Below are positions 16,809 to 25,855 of a stretch of DNA of 64,000 bases, in pieces. Origin of the DNA: Rhodobacteraceae bacterium IMCC1335 (GTDB lineage Bacteria; Pseudomonadota; Alphaproteobacteria; Rhodobacterales; Rhodobacteraceae); contig CP046864.1 of assembly GCA_039640495.1 (NCBI GenBank), forward strand, positions 806,001-870,000. The letters run 5' to 3'. Below the pieces are notes generated by a model. It worked only from the letters and a program-made list of their open reading frames with translations. It was not told the DNA's origin and searched no databases. Within the stretch, counting starts at the first letter, position 1. Each line of letters begins with the position of its first letter. Both the position numbers and the translations under genes were made by a program.

Positions 16809-18238
16809 AATCAGAAAATAAAAACAAGCTTTGCAGATCTACACCCGCTCCGAAAACCGGAATCGTACATCTGGGGCTTGGTGCTTTTTTTCGAGCGCAC
16901 AGCGCGATATACATTAAGGAAGCCATGGCGCATTCGGGCGGCGACTGGGGTGTGGTGGGCGTCTCAATGCGGTCCCCGGGTGTTCGTGATAAGCTGGTTA
17001 AACAGGGTTGTCTTTATACTGCACTAGAATTGTCGAACCAGGGTTTGAAGTCTCAGGTCATCGATGTCGTTACGTCCGTTCTTTTCGCACCAGAGGATCC
17101 AAACACGCTTCTTCGGGAAATGGCCGCCGAAACAACCCGGATCGTCAGTCTGACGATCACGGAAAAAGGATATTGCCGCGGTGGCGGGGATACGGCGCTC
17201 GACTTTGACCATCCTGATATCAAGCATGATCTGCGAAACCCCGCGCCAAAATCCGCTCCGGGTTTTCTACTGCGCGCTCTGGAAATGAGAAGGCGTCAAG
17301 GACTGCGCCCTTTCACGGTTCTTTCTTTGGACAACTTACCGGCAAATGGGAAATTAACTCGCCAAATCGTGTGCGAGTTGGCGGTCCAGATCGACCCGGA
17401 CCTGGCGCATTGGATCGAAAAGGAGTGCAAATTTCCATGCTCTATGGTCGACAGGATTGTTCCGGCCACAACCGACGCAGTGATCGAGCGCGCCTACAGC
17501 ATCAGCGGATACCAAGATCCCGTTGTCGTGTCGCACGAACCATTTCGGCAGTGGGTGGTCGAAGACGACTTCGTCGATAGCGTACGGCCAGCTTTTGAAG
17601 CCACCGGCGTTCAGCTAGTCGATGATGTAGAACCATTCGAACATTTGAAGCTGCGAATGCTCAATGGCACCCATTCCGCGCTAGCCTATCTTGGCATTGT
17701 TGCGGGATATGAAGTCGTTGCAGAGGCCATCCGCGACGAAGGAATCGAGCGATTCATCGACGATCTTTGGCGAGAGGAGATCACTGAGTCTCTGGTGTCA
17801 CCACCAAATACGAATCTGAATGAATATGCTAGGCAGCTAAAATCACGCTATCGGAACTTGGAAATTCGCCATTTACTTGAGCAAATTGCGATGGATGGCA
17901 GCCAAAAACTACCGCAAAGAATACTGGCGCCGCTTTTTGAAAACCTTTCGGCAGGAAAGCCCTATAAGCGGTTTCTAATGGTTGTCGCCGCTTGGTTCCG
18001 GTATATCGAAAGCCGGTCGAAGTATGCCCAACCTGGGCTGCACGACCCCCTTCAAGAGGAGCTTATACGGGCAGCAAGGCGCGCATCAGATGACGGCGCT
18101 TTGACAGAGAATTTGCTCCAAATAGTACCGGTTTTTGGCGACCTGCCGACCCATCTGATCGCCGACGAATTAGTCGCCATTCTGGGCCAAATCGGCGATA
18201 TTTATGACACCGCCCGACTTGAAGGAGTACGGCAATGA
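16805..18238 (+). CDS. uxuB: UxuB-like fructuronate reductase / mannitol dehydrogenase family
   Basis: A 477-residue long-chain polyol dehydrogenase. It has the N-terminal NAD-binding motif VHLGLGAFFRAH, the TITEKGYC segment, LSLDNLPANG, MVDRIVPATT and the catalytic segment KLRMLNGTHSALAYLG with the Lys, Asn and His of the family. The uxuA neighbour (4-base overlap) indicates reduction of fructuronate to mannonate; other uronates are possible. No clear Shine-Dalgarno precedes the ATG, which overlaps the stop of a short upstream frame, so translation may depend on coupling. Length is normal. Confidence 0.85.
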   Translation: MKSENKNKLCRSTPAPKTGIVHLGLGAFFRAHSAIYIKEAMAHSGGDWGVVGVSMRSPGVRDKLVKQGCLYTALELSNQGLKSQVIDVVTSVLFAPEDPNTLLREMAAETTRIVSLTITEKGYCRGGGDTALDFDHPDIKHDLRNPAPKSAPGFLLRALEMRRRQGLRPFTVLSLDNLPANGKLTRQIVCELAVQIDPDLAHWIEKECKFPCSMVDRIVPATTDAVIERAYSISGYQDPVVVSHEPFRQWVVEDDFVDSVRPAFEATGVQLVDDVEPFEHLKLRMLNGTHSALAYLGIVAGYEVVAEAIRDEGIERFIDDLWREEITESLVSPPNTNLNEYARQLKSRYRNLEIRHLLEQIAMDGSQKLPQRILAPLFENLSAGKPYKRFLMVVAAWFRYIESRSKYAQPGLHDPLQEELIRAARRASDDGALTENLLQIVPVFGDLPTHLIADELVAILGQIGDIYDTARLEGVRQ

Positions 18239-19403
18239 AAGAAACTTGGCGTTGGTATGGCACCCTGGACCAGATTAAGCTTTCTGAGGTTCGTCAAACG
18301 GGCGCGGCAGGCATTGTTACAGCTTTGCATGAGATCCCTTATGGCGAAGTGTGGCAACGAACCACGATCGCCAAAAGACGCGAAAAGATCAGGGTTGCAG
18401 GATTTGAATGGGATGTGGTGGAAAGCTTGCCACTGCACGAAGATATCAAACGGGGCACCGGGGATCTTGCGTCGCTTTTTGCCAACTACCGGCAGTCCAT
18501 GGCGAATCTGGCCGCCGAGGGTGTCCATACCATTTGCTACAACTTCATGCCGCTGCTGGATTGGACACGCACTGAGTTGAATTCACCGGTCGCAAACGGC
18601 GGAACTTGCCTGCGCTTCTCGGCGTTTCGGATGGCCGCATTCGAGATCTGCATGTTGGGTCGCGCGGAAGCGGAAAACGATTACCCCACCGATGTCATCG
18701 CAAAGGCGCGCGAATGGTACGTTGCTTCAAGTGAAGAAGATCAGAAAGAGTTGCTGAACTCGATCATGTCGGGCATGCCGGGCGCCTATGACCGTTTTGA
18801 TATTATGGGGTTGCGGCGCGCGCTCGATACCTATCGAGGCATGGATGCTGCGGATATTCGGGCAAATTACCGACGCTTTCTGCACGAAGTCGTTCCAACC
18901 GCACAGGATTTGGGGATGCGATTGTGCGTACATCCTGATGACCCGCCGCGCGATATTCTCGGTCTTCCACGTATTGTTTCGGATGCCGATGATATCGCGT
19001 GGATTATGAGCGCCTATGACGCACCTGCTAACGGTTTGACGCTCTGTTCCGGTTCGCTGGGTGCCAACCCCGAAAACGATGTTGTCGACATTACACACAA
19101 GCATTCCAACCGGATCCATTTTGTTCATCTTAGAAACGTCCGCAAGGATCCGGATGGCTCGTTTGAAGAAGCTGAGCACCTGAGCGGGGACACGAATATT
19201 CCAGCCTTGTGCCGTGTCCTTTTAGGGGAGGAAAAAGCGCGTAAGTCTGCAGGGCGCCTGGATTGGCAAATCCCGTTCCGTCCTGACCATGGTCACGAAC
19301 TTCTGACTGATCCTCAAAGAAGACATTTCCGGGTTATCCTTTGATCGGACGGCTTCGCGGCCTAGCCGAACTTCGTGGCGTACTCCACGCTTTGAGCGCC
19401 TGA
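18235..19403 (+). pseudogene. uxuA: Mannonate dehydratase, frameshifted near the C-terminus
   Basis: The gene encodes an enzyme turning mannonate into 2-keto-3-deoxygluconate. The main frame shows TALHEIPYGEVW, CYNFMPLLDWTRT, the metal site CVHPDDPPRDILGLPRIV, HLRNVRKDPDGSF and RPDHGH, then goes off and stops at 19344. One base further over, the correct C-terminus (FPGYPLIGRLRGLAELRGVL) continues to the stop at 19401-19403, so one base is missing near 19315-19322. The metal ligands are kept but about the last 28 residues are altered. A second, intact uxuA lies at 57845. Sequencing error cannot be excluded. Confidence 0.82.
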
Positions 19404-20093
19404 GTCGCAGCTACAAATAAAATATTAAAACCAAAATTTAGATGGTAAACCGCCATGCGTTGCAATGTAGAATGCGGTGGCTTTGGGCTCCTAGCAGTCA
19501 TTCGCTGCAATCCGATTTAATGTCTGCTTTGCGTTTAGCGGGCCAAGTGTCCTGTAAATCTTGATGTATTACTCAAAATAGCCTCCACCCTTTCTTCGGT
19601 AGAGGTTTTTTAAGCTTTGCGTCGGGTATGGTGCACATAAATACGGAGAGTTTGCGTTGTCTTGCCGCGTCACTGTCTCGGGGATTATTTGGAAGAATTG
19701 AAACCTCATGCAAAAGCGACTTAAGAAATCCACCTTTTCACCCGAGCCCAGCATGGCTGTGCTTTGAGCGTGATCATTACTCACCCTCGGGTGATTAAAC
19801 CCACCCTGAGAAATACATTCGAGCATGTCTGAGTGTGTAAAACACCCACACAGACACCAGTTGCGCCTGATAGTGCAGTATACGTGAATATCATGCGGGT
19901 GCTTTGTGTATTCACTGCGGGTGTCTCTTGTCGTGATACGCCCCCTAAACCAAGCAGATACGAAAAGTTCACTGTATCGCCGTATCACTGTATCACGGAG
20001 GTGATAATTTTTAATATCAGTAGTATAGCGCGATACAGTGCTCGACTTGAACTGTATTAAACAGTGTATTTTTAGAAGGCACCGTATCGCTAT
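19404..20093. other. 690-base intergenic stretch with short repeats
   Basis: No gene is convincing here; the 139-codon minus frame at 19569-19988 has no family signs. Visible structure: the palindrome TCACCCTCGGGTGA (19781-19794), many GTATC/GATAC words from 19920 on (listed separately) and AT-rich sequence. The recombinase module begins where it ends. Confidence 0.55.
19970..20040. repeat. CACTGTATC repeats upstream of recombinase module A
   Basis: CACTGTATC occurs directly at 19970-19978 and 19986-19994 and inverted (GATACAGTG) at 20032-20040; looser copies (AACTGTATT, ACAGTGTATT, ACCGTATCGC) fill the space up to 20093. A related TTACTGTCTCGCC stands at the same place before module B (34213 region). 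They could be binding sites of a recombinase or repressor; this is inference. Confidence 0.5.
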
Positions 20094-20122
20094 CCCCTAA
20101 AACCGAGAAACCTTGAGCATCT

Positions 20123-20155
20123 ATGATGGTAACAAGAAAAGGAGATTACCATCAT
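20123..20155 (+). promoter_or_regulatory. Perfect hairpin enclosing ribosome binding site (copy A)
   Basis: The 10-base arms ATGATGGTAA (20123-20132) and TTACCATCAT (20146-20155) are perfectly complementary. The 13-base loop carries AAGGAG, and the AT of the start codon of the next gene closes the stem. In RNA this would hide the start codon; in DNA it could be an operator or a recombination site. It is identical in copy B (34255-34287). Confidence 0.75.
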
Positions 20156-20384
20156 GCTTACCTTATTTTTGTTGCTCGCTGCTGCGGGCGGTATCCTTCG
20201 GCTTGTCCTGGCTCGGCTGTTAAAACAGCGCTGGGGCGTGTCTATCGGCGTCCCTCAAGCTCTAGCCGGTGCCCTTGTGGTGCTGGCAGGACTGCCTGAG
20301 TTCATTAAGCCCATTCCCTTTCCAGTACCTCTGGGCCTGACCATCGGCCTGCTGCTTCCGGACCTTTTGCTGAGAAGAGCCTGA
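20154..20384 (+). CDS. Small two-segment membrane protein of module A
   Basis: A 76-residue hydrophobic protein with two membrane segments (residues about 1-20 and 33-70, the second interrupted by KPIPFPVP). AAGGAG stands 9 bases before the ATG, inside the hairpin loop. It is not recognised; its size and shape recall holins and small membrane toxins, but no motif proves either. The copy at 34286 differs by only a few residues, which shows that the coding sequence is kept. It abuts the next gene (1 base apart). Confidence 0.7.
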   Translation: MLTLFLLLAAAGGILRLVLARLLKQRWGVSIGVPQALAGALVVLAGLPEFIKPIPFPVPLGLTIGLLLPDLLLRRA

Positions 20385-20385
20385 T

Positions 20386-20592
20386 ATGAGGCAGCTGGAT
20401 ATAAAACCTGGATGCATCGTGCTGATAGCAGGCTTTGATGACATCCCAGAGCATGAGTTCCGCATAGATGAGATCTATGAGGAGTTCGTTACAGGTATGG
20501 CTCTCTCTGGTCCCTTTGCAGGGGAATACGGAGAGCCAGACAAAGAGATGATTGTGAAACTCATCTCTCAAGGAACAACAGCACAGAGATAA
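20386..20592 (+). CDS. 68-residue acidic protein of module A
   Basis: A small soluble protein, not recognised. It begins MRQLDIKPGCIVLIAGFDDI and contains an acidic stretch (PEHEFRIDEIYEEFV) and GEYGEPDKEMIVKLI. The start overlaps almost directly with the end of the membrane-protein gene, so the two are translated together. The second copy at 34518 has only conservative changes, so the protein is under selection. It precedes the recombinase by 107 bases. Confidence 0.68.
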   Translation: MRQLDIKPGCIVLIAGFDDIPEHEFRIDEIYEEFVTGMALSGPFAGEYGEPDKEMIVKLISQGTTAQR

Positions 20593-20698
20593 GCTTATTG
20601 CTTCAGGGAAGGGCTTAAACCCAGCCCTTCGTTGTTCTTACTTACAAAATCCCAACTCAACATCAAAACCGGGGCAATTGCCCCAGTAAGGAGACAGT

Positions 20699-21959
20699 AT
20701 GTCTGCAGATATAAAATACGCCTACAAACGGCATAACACCTGGGTCTATCGCAGAACCTATCCCAAGGCGCTGCAACCCATCCTTGGTTCAAGCCTCAAG
20801 CAATCCCTGAGAGCAGCAGATGCCAAACAGGCAAAAGCCCGCGTGGCTGAACTTAATCAAACATTCACGAACCTCGTAAAGGAGGCACAGGCCCATGCTG
20901 ATGCTGCAACACATGAACCCAACCTTGAAACTGCTAAGCTTGCTGTGGCGCGTCCTCGATATCAGCGCGCAAGGCTTCTGGGTGAGCAGCCTGTTCATGG
21001 GTTAGCCAAGGGATATCTAAAAGAACTATCTCAAATGCTTAGACCAGGGACTACAAAGTCCATTCGCTATGCACTGGAGCTTCTAAGCTCTCATGTAGGC
21101 AAGAAGCTAAAGATAGGGGAGCTTAGCACAGATACAGGAAGAGATATCCTAAAGCTAATATCCAAGCTCTCTCCCAATGTCAGGAAATACGCTGAAGCTA
21201 AGGAGGCCAGCCTGACAAAGCTGGTAGAGCTTTCACAAACCTATGAGGCCATATCCCTGACACCTCAAACGCAGGGCCGTATCTTCAAGCAAATGCAGCG
21301 CTTCCTTGACTGGTGCGTGAGAGAAGGAGAGCTCAGCAACAACCCTTGGGTAACTCTCAGGATAAGAGCAAAGCCAGAGGTCTCCCCTCATGGCGTTTTA
21401 ACAGATACGCAGGTCTCAATTCTACTCAAAGCCAAGGACAGGGTGCTTCACAGCGCCCTTCTCTTTGGCCTCCTGACTGGCATGCGCTCAGGGGAGATCT
21501 GCGGGCGGGCTTATGGCAGAGGACATCACAGCAAAGGGCAACCTTGGGCGGTTTATCCAAATCAAGCCAAACGCTATACGGCAGCTGAAATCAAAAACAG
21601 CTGAACGGGAAGTCCCATTGCACCAGATCCTAGAGCAGCTTTTAGATACATCCCTGCCAAAACAGGGAAGGCTATTTCCCTATCTAACAGTTGATGCTGT
21701 AGTAAAGCGCTATGCCAAGCTTAGAAGGCTCTACCCTGCACTCCAAGGCAGCGTATTCCACTCCACCCGCAAGTGGTTCATCACCCAGTGCGAGCGCACA
21801 GGCACCCCTGAGCACTTCACCGCATCCCTCGTGGGGCATCACTCTGCACGCTCAGCTAATAAGCTCACCTACGGGCTGTACTCAGCAGGGATATCCGACG
21901 CCCAGAAGCGGGAGATCGTGGATGGCATCAGGCTGCCGGACTGGGACGGTACATCATGA
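20699..21959 (+). pseudogene. Tyrosine recombinase of module A, broken by a 4-base insertion
   Basis: The first frame (301 codons) carries the N-terminal MSADIKYAYKRHNTWVYRRT segment and the core-binding domain up to TGMRSGEIC, which holds the first catalytic Arg. There CGGGCGGGC replaces the CGGGC of copy B, adding four bases. The rest continues in another frame from about 21513 to 21959 with HSTRKWFITQCE, GHHS and the Tyr region KLTYGLYS. The enzyme therefore cannot be made whole from this copy; copy B at 34831 is intact. Confidence 0.88.
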
Positions 21960-22156
21960 GTCCAACCACTATAGCAGAACCTGCTCTCATCCCTGACATC
22001 GAAGCATTCGAAGAACGAGTGGCCATCCACATCCATGAGGGCGGCATTCCAACCCATCAGGCTAAGGACCTTGCCGCGCAAGCCCAAGGCTTCCGCAGCC
22101 AGGCCCACTACTGGGCTTGGATCAAAGCGTACGTCGAGAGAAAGAGGTTGGGCTAG
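21956..22156 (+). CDS. 66-residue small protein after recombinase A
   Basis: A small, mostly helical protein starting in an ATGA overlap with the end of the broken recombinase. Its pattern (DIEAFEERVAIHIHEGG, then QAKDLAAQAQGFRSQAHY) suggests a short helical DNA-associated or accessory protein, but no family is recognised. In copy B the corresponding start region carries a stop codon and no ATG, so only this copy looks intact. Confidence 0.55.
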   Translation: MSPTTIAEPALIPDIEAFEERVAIHIHEGGIPTHQAKDLAAQAQGFRSQAHYWAWIKAYVERKRLG

Positions 22157-22176
22157 GGTAGCCTAGAAAAGAAATG

Positions 22177-22199
22177 GTTCAGCCCCTGAGGGGCTGAAC
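22177..22199 (+). terminator. Hairpin just after module A
   Basis: GTTCAGCCCC and GGGGCTGAAC form a perfect 10-bp stem with a TGA loop. There is no T run behind it, so termination is uncertain. It lies 24 bases beyond the end of the repeated module. Confidence 0.5.
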
Positions 22200-22258
22200 G
22201 ATAGAATTTATCACAAGTATAAACTGGGCTTATGCTTAAGAAATAAATACATTGATTT

Positions 22259-22272
22259 TTTACGCGAGTTAA
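22259..22272 (+). promoter_or_regulatory. Possible operator before the polyol regulator
   Basis: TTTACGCGAGTTAA has the same half sites as the palindrome at 23393 (TTTAC and a near GTAAA). It lies 64 bases upstream of the regulator gene, suited to autoregulation. The match is imperfect. Confidence 0.4.
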
Positions 22273-22335
22273 TCAATATTTTAACGAAATATGTAAGAAG
22301 TATATGCTTCTAAAGCTGGAAAAGAGTGATAGCTA

Positions 22336-23364
22336 ATGGGCCAAAAAATCAACACGATGGAAAAATTTGCCTCAGTGAGTGGTATTTCCAGACCAACACT
22401 TTCAAAGTTTTTCAACGATGCGCAGAGTGTTAAAAAATCAACACGATTAAAAATCGAGCAAGCAATCGAAAAATACGACTATCGTCCAAATTTTTACGCG
22501 ATGAACCAAAATAGGCGTAAAACAAAAAATATTGGGTTGGTTGTGCCAAATTTAACAGACCCATTTTTCGCAGGTATCGCAAGAAAACTTGAGGAGTTAA
22601 TTGTACTTTCTGGTTACAATCCATTGCTTTTAAGCTCTCATGGTGGGCCAGAGCAAGAGGTTGCAAATCTAGACAGTTTGCGATCCATCAAGCCGGCCGG
22701 GGTTTTGCTGGCGCCCCTTGGAAGGGCAAGTAATGTAAAAAAATTGAAAGACTTTTCTCAGCTTGTTCCAACAGTGTTGTTCGATGCAAATGTCGAGGGG
22801 GTGGGTGAGGCGTTCTTTGGTTCTGACAATCATCAGTCGATTGGATTGATGGTTGATTATCTGGCAAGGACAGGTAAACCACCCAAGTTTTTTGAGATGA
22901 AGGATCCGATTAATCCGAATGCTTACAAGAGACGAGCGGCATATATCTCGGCAATGGAAAAGTTGGGGCTTGAGCCGGAGTTGCTCCAAGTAAATGGTGA
23001 CGGTTGGAATTTCGAAGAAATTGGTTTTACGTCAGGCAGGCAGATTTTTCAAAACTCAAAATATGTAGGCGCTACCATTTTGTGTTCTAATGACCGATTG
23101 GCAATTGGGCTGATGTCCGCTGCCTACGAGAGTGGGCTAAAGGTCGGGCATGGTGTTGAATTTGATTTGAGAATTGCTGGTCATGATGACCACCCTTTCT
23201 CGCGATATACCTGTCCCTCGCTGACTACCATTTCTCAAGACTACGACGCAATTGGCGAGCGTAGCGTTTCAGAGATGCTGAAAATCATTGATGGAACAAA
23301 TGGAATCACTGAGCGTTCGGAGAAGCTTTTTGAAGGCCGTTTGGTCATGAGGAGCTCAGCTTAA
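22336..23364 (+). CDS. LacI-family regulator of the polyol operon
   Basis: A 342-residue LacI-type regulator. The DNA-binding region reads TMEKFASVSGISRPTLSKFFND with the hinge EQAIEKYDYRPNFYAMNQNR; the effector domain follows (NIGLVVPNLTDPFFAGIARKL, ILCSNDRLAIGLMSAAYE, GHDDHPFSRYTCPSLTTI). It stands directly before the binding-protein gene of the polyol transporter, on the same strand. A matching palindrome lies in the gap. The likely effector is a sugar alcohol; this comes from context. Confidence 0.88.
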   Translation: MGQKINTMEKFASVSGISRPTLSKFFNDAQSVKKSTRLKIEQAIEKYDYRPNFYAMNQNRRKTKNIGLVVPNLTDPFFAGIARKLEELIVLSGYNPLLLSSHGGPEQEVANLDSLRSIKPAGVLLAPLGRASNVKKLKDFSQLVPTVLFDANVEGVGEAFFGSDNHQSIGLMVDYLARTGKPPKFFEMKDPINPNAYKRRAAYISAMEKLGLEPELLQVNGDGWNFEEIGFTSGRQIFQNSKYVGATILCSNDRLAIGLMSAAYESGLKVGHGVEFDLRIAGHDDHPFSRYTCPSLTTISQDYDAIGERSVSEMLKIIDGTNGITERSEKLFEGRLVMRSSA

Positions 23365-23392
23365 AAAGTGATTTACGCTTGTTTTTCTTTAG

Positions 23393-23408
23393 ATTTACAC
23401 GCGTAAAT
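23393..23408 (+). promoter_or_regulatory. Probable LacI operator of the polyol operon
   Basis: ATTTACACGCGTAAAT has perfect 6-base arms around ACGC. It lies 28 bases after the regulator and 71 bases before the binding-protein gene. AT-rich promoter-like sequence (TTGACT, then TATAATATTAT) follows directly, although the spacing of these two words is short. Confidence 0.55.
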
Positions 23409-23478
23409 AAATTATTGACTGCGTGTTTTTATAATATTATGCATGTCGCTACATTCATCCAATTAGGGAGGTTCCAGG

Positions 23479-24762
23479 ATGTCTTTGAAGAACTCACTGT
23501 TTGCAGCGAGTGCAGCAGCTTTGATGGCTGGTGGTGCTTATGCCGCAGACTCACTCACTATTGCGATCGTGAACAACGGTCACATGATCAACATGCAAAA
23601 AGTTGCAGAAGCTTACACGGCGGAAACAGGTGTTGCATTGAACTGGGTTGCTCTAGAAGAAGGCGTTCTTCGTGAGCAGGTAACTTCTGACACAGCCACA
23701 GGCGGCGGTCAGTACGACATCATCAACATCGGTATGCAAGAAGCGCCAATTTGGGGTGCGGCAGGCTGGATCGAACCATTGAACTTTGGCGCAGACTACG
23801 ACATGGATGATATTCTACCAGCGATCCGCGCAGGTTTGTCACACGAAGGTACAATGTATGCTGCGCCATTCTATGGTGAATCATCAATGGTTATGTATCG
23901 TAAAGATCTAACTGATGCAGCTGGTGTTACAGTTCGTGATAACGATTCATGGGCAAACATCAAAGGCGCCGCGGCAGCGATGCACGACCCCGATAACGGC
24001 GTTTATGGTGCATGTTTGCGCGGAAAACCAGGCTGGGGCGACAACATGGCGTTCATTACGACTGTTGTGAACTCATTCGGTGGTGCATGGTTCGATGCGG
24101 ACATGCGTCCAACAATCGACTCAGCAGCATGGGAAGAAGCAATTAATTTCTATGTTGATCTGTTGGGTAACTACGGACCACCCGGTTCAGAAGGTAATTC
24201 ATTCAATGAAATCCTTGCGCTTTACAACGAAGGCAAGTGTGGCATGTGGATTGACGCGACAATCGCGGCATCTTTCCTAACAGTTGACGGCGTTGCATAT
24301 GCACAGTCACCAAACGCTGGTAACCCAGTTGGTGCGAACTGGTTATGGGCGTGGGCGATGGCCGTTCCAGCAGGATCTCCAAACGCAGACGCAGCAAAAG
24401 CTTTCATCGAATGGGCGACATCAAAAGATTACGTCCAAGCTGTTGGTAACCACCCAGACTTTGGTTGGGGTTCAGTTCCGACTGGTCAGCGTTCATCTAC
24501 ATACGCATTGCCAGAATTCCAGGCGGTTGCAGGTTTTGCAGCAGCGGAAATGGCAGCGATTGGATCAGCAGCACCAGAAGCAACAGATCTAAAACCATAC
24601 GTTGGTGTTCAGTTCGCGGCGATCCCAGAATTCCCAGAAGTTGGTATCTCAGTTGCACAAGAGATGGCAGCTGCACTATCAGGCGCGAAATCTGTGAAAG
24701 ACGCTCTTGCGGCATCTCAAGCTGCGGCTGACGCAATCATGTCAGAAGCGGGTTACTACTAA
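23479..24762 (+). CDS. smoE: Polyol ABC transporter, solute-binding protein
   Basis: A 427-residue periplasmic binding protein of family 1 resembling the sorbitol/mannitol binding protein SmoE. A Sec signal peptide (LKNSLFAASAAALMAGGAYA) is followed by the mature SLTIAIVNNGHMINMQ. Inner landmarks include YDIINIGMQEAPIWGAAGW, PFYGESSMVMYRKDL and GKCGMWIDATIAAS. GGGAGG lies 10 bases before the ATG. It heads the operon smoEFGK, sorbitol dehydrogenase, mannitol dehydrogenase. An attenuating hairpin follows it, which would give more binding protein than permease. Confidence 0.87.
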   Translation: MSLKNSLFAASAAALMAGGAYAADSLTIAIVNNGHMINMQKVAEAYTAETGVALNWVALEEGVLREQVTSDTATGGGQYDIINIGMQEAPIWGAAGWIEPLNFGADYDMDDILPAIRAGLSHEGTMYAAPFYGESSMVMYRKDLTDAAGVTVRDNDSWANIKGAAAAMHDPDNGVYGACLRGKPGWGDNMAFITTVVNSFGGAWFDADMRPTIDSAAWEEAINFYVDLLGNYGPPGSEGNSFNEILALYNEGKCGMWIDATIAASFLTVDGVAYAQSPNAGNPVGANWLWAWAMAVPAGSPNADAAKAFIEWATSKDYVQAVGNHPDFGWGSVPTGQRSSTYALPEFQAVAGFAAAEMAAIGSAAPEATDLKPYVGVQFAAIPEFPEVGISVAQEMAAALSGAKSVKDALAASQAAADAIMSEAGYY

Positions 24763-24779
24763 CCTTTCTCCCAAGAATG

Positions 24780-24814
24780 AAAAGGGGCGTGGCACTCACT
24801 ATTGCGCCCCTTTT
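24780..24814 (+). terminator. Hairpin between binding protein and permease genes
   Basis: AAAAGGGGCG (24780-24789) pairs with CGCCCCTTTT (24805-24814) around a 15-base loop, the stem itself ending in TTTT. Such partial terminators after binding-protein genes are common and favour its higher expression. Confidence 0.75.
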
Positions 24815-24906
24815 CACACCGCCTTTACCGCAGTAAAGCATCCTATTTACAACCGTTTCGCTAAATGAATTTATGGGTTCTGAAACTCAATAGTAGGTAA
24901 TCCATC

Positions 24907-25845
24907 ATGACTAATCGAAGCCTGCCACGCTTACTTCAAGCACCAGCCGTTTTATTACTCCTTGTATGGATGCTGGTTCCACTGAGTATAACTCTTTATT
25001 TTTCGTTTATTCGCTACGTATTAAACAGCTTGCGCCGACCAGAATGGACAAAACCAGCTTTGAGCAATTGGCGCGGTTTTGGTAATTACGAATTTGTCCT
25101 GAATAACAAAGATTTTATTTTGGCAATTCAAAACAGTCTTATAATTGTCTGCAGTATTTTAATTCTAACAGTCATTTTTGGTGTATTAATCGCAGTTTTG
25201 ATTAACAAGACATTCATGGGACGTGGCGTCGTACGAGTGTTATTGATTTCTCCGTTTTTTGTTATGCCCGCTGTCAATGCAGTTTTGTGGATTAACATGA
25301 TTTTGGATCCTGTTTTAGGTCTGCAGGGTTTGGCCGTCGCAGGGATAAATGAAGTAATTGACGGCTTACGCACTTTTCCAATATTGGGTGGCTTCTTTTC
25401 TATGTGGCCAGAGCTCGAACCAATCTCGTTTCGTGCAACACAGACGTCAGCATATGCGGTTATTACAATGGTAACCTGGCAATGGACTCCATTTGCGGTT
25501 TTGATCTTTATGACATCGCTGCAATCCGAAGATCAGCAACAAAAGGAGGCTGCTGTATTGGACGGTGCAGGAACTTGGTCTCAATTCCGCTTCTTGACCT
25601 TGCCACATTTGGCCCGCCCTATAGCGATCGTTGTAATGATACAGGCAATTTTTCACCTATCCTTATATGCTGAGATAGAAATTGTAAGCCGCGGCAATGG
25701 TAACAAAAATTTGCCCTATCTAATTGGAGAATTTGCAAACAACAATATCGGTGCTGCGAGCGCTGCAGGTATATTTGCGGTCATCCTTGCAAATCTTGTT
25801 GCGATCTTCTTGCTGCGGATGATCGGCAAGACGTTGATGGATTGA
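24907..25845 (+). CDS. smoF: Polyol ABC transporter permease 1
   Basis: A 312-residue inner-membrane permease with about six membrane segments. The cytoplasmic loop EAAVLDGAGTWSQFRFLTLPHL is the EAA motif that contacts the ATPase. The opening LPRLLQAPAVLLLLVWMLVP is typical of MalF-type sugar permeases. It pairs with the permease at 25856, 10 bases after its stop. Confidence 0.88.
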   Translation: MTNRSLPRLLQAPAVLLLLVWMLVPLSITLYFSFIRYVLNSLRRPEWTKPALSNWRGFGNYEFVLNNKDFILAIQNSLIIVCSILILTVIFGVLIAVLINKTFMGRGVVRVLLISPFFVMPAVNAVLWINMILDPVLGLQGLAVAGINEVIDGLRTFPILGGFFSMWPELEPISFRATQTSAYAVITMVTWQWTPFAVLIFMTSLQSEDQQQKEAAVLDGAGTWSQFRFLTLPHLARPIAIVVMIQAIFHLSLYAEIEIVSRGNGNKNLPYLIGEFANNNIGAASAAGIFAVILANLVAIFLLRMIGKTLMD

Positions 25846-25855
25846 GGGGTGCATC

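Larger units (their letters stand above)
20094..22152 (+). repeat. Recombinase module, copy A (about 2.06 kb)
   Basis: This stretch is repeated at 34226-36288 in the same orientation with high identity. Order: hairpin leader, 76-residue membrane protein, 68-residue protein, tyrosine recombinase, short 3' ORF. Identity begins at CCCCTAAAACCGAG and ends at GGTTGGG. Copy A differs by a 4-base insertion that breaks its recombinase but keeps a clean start for the last small ORF. Confidence 0.9.

Noticed and set aside
19569..19988. 139-codon minus-strand frame upstream of module A
   Set aside because: Covers a repeat-rich non-coding stretch and shows no domain or start signal.
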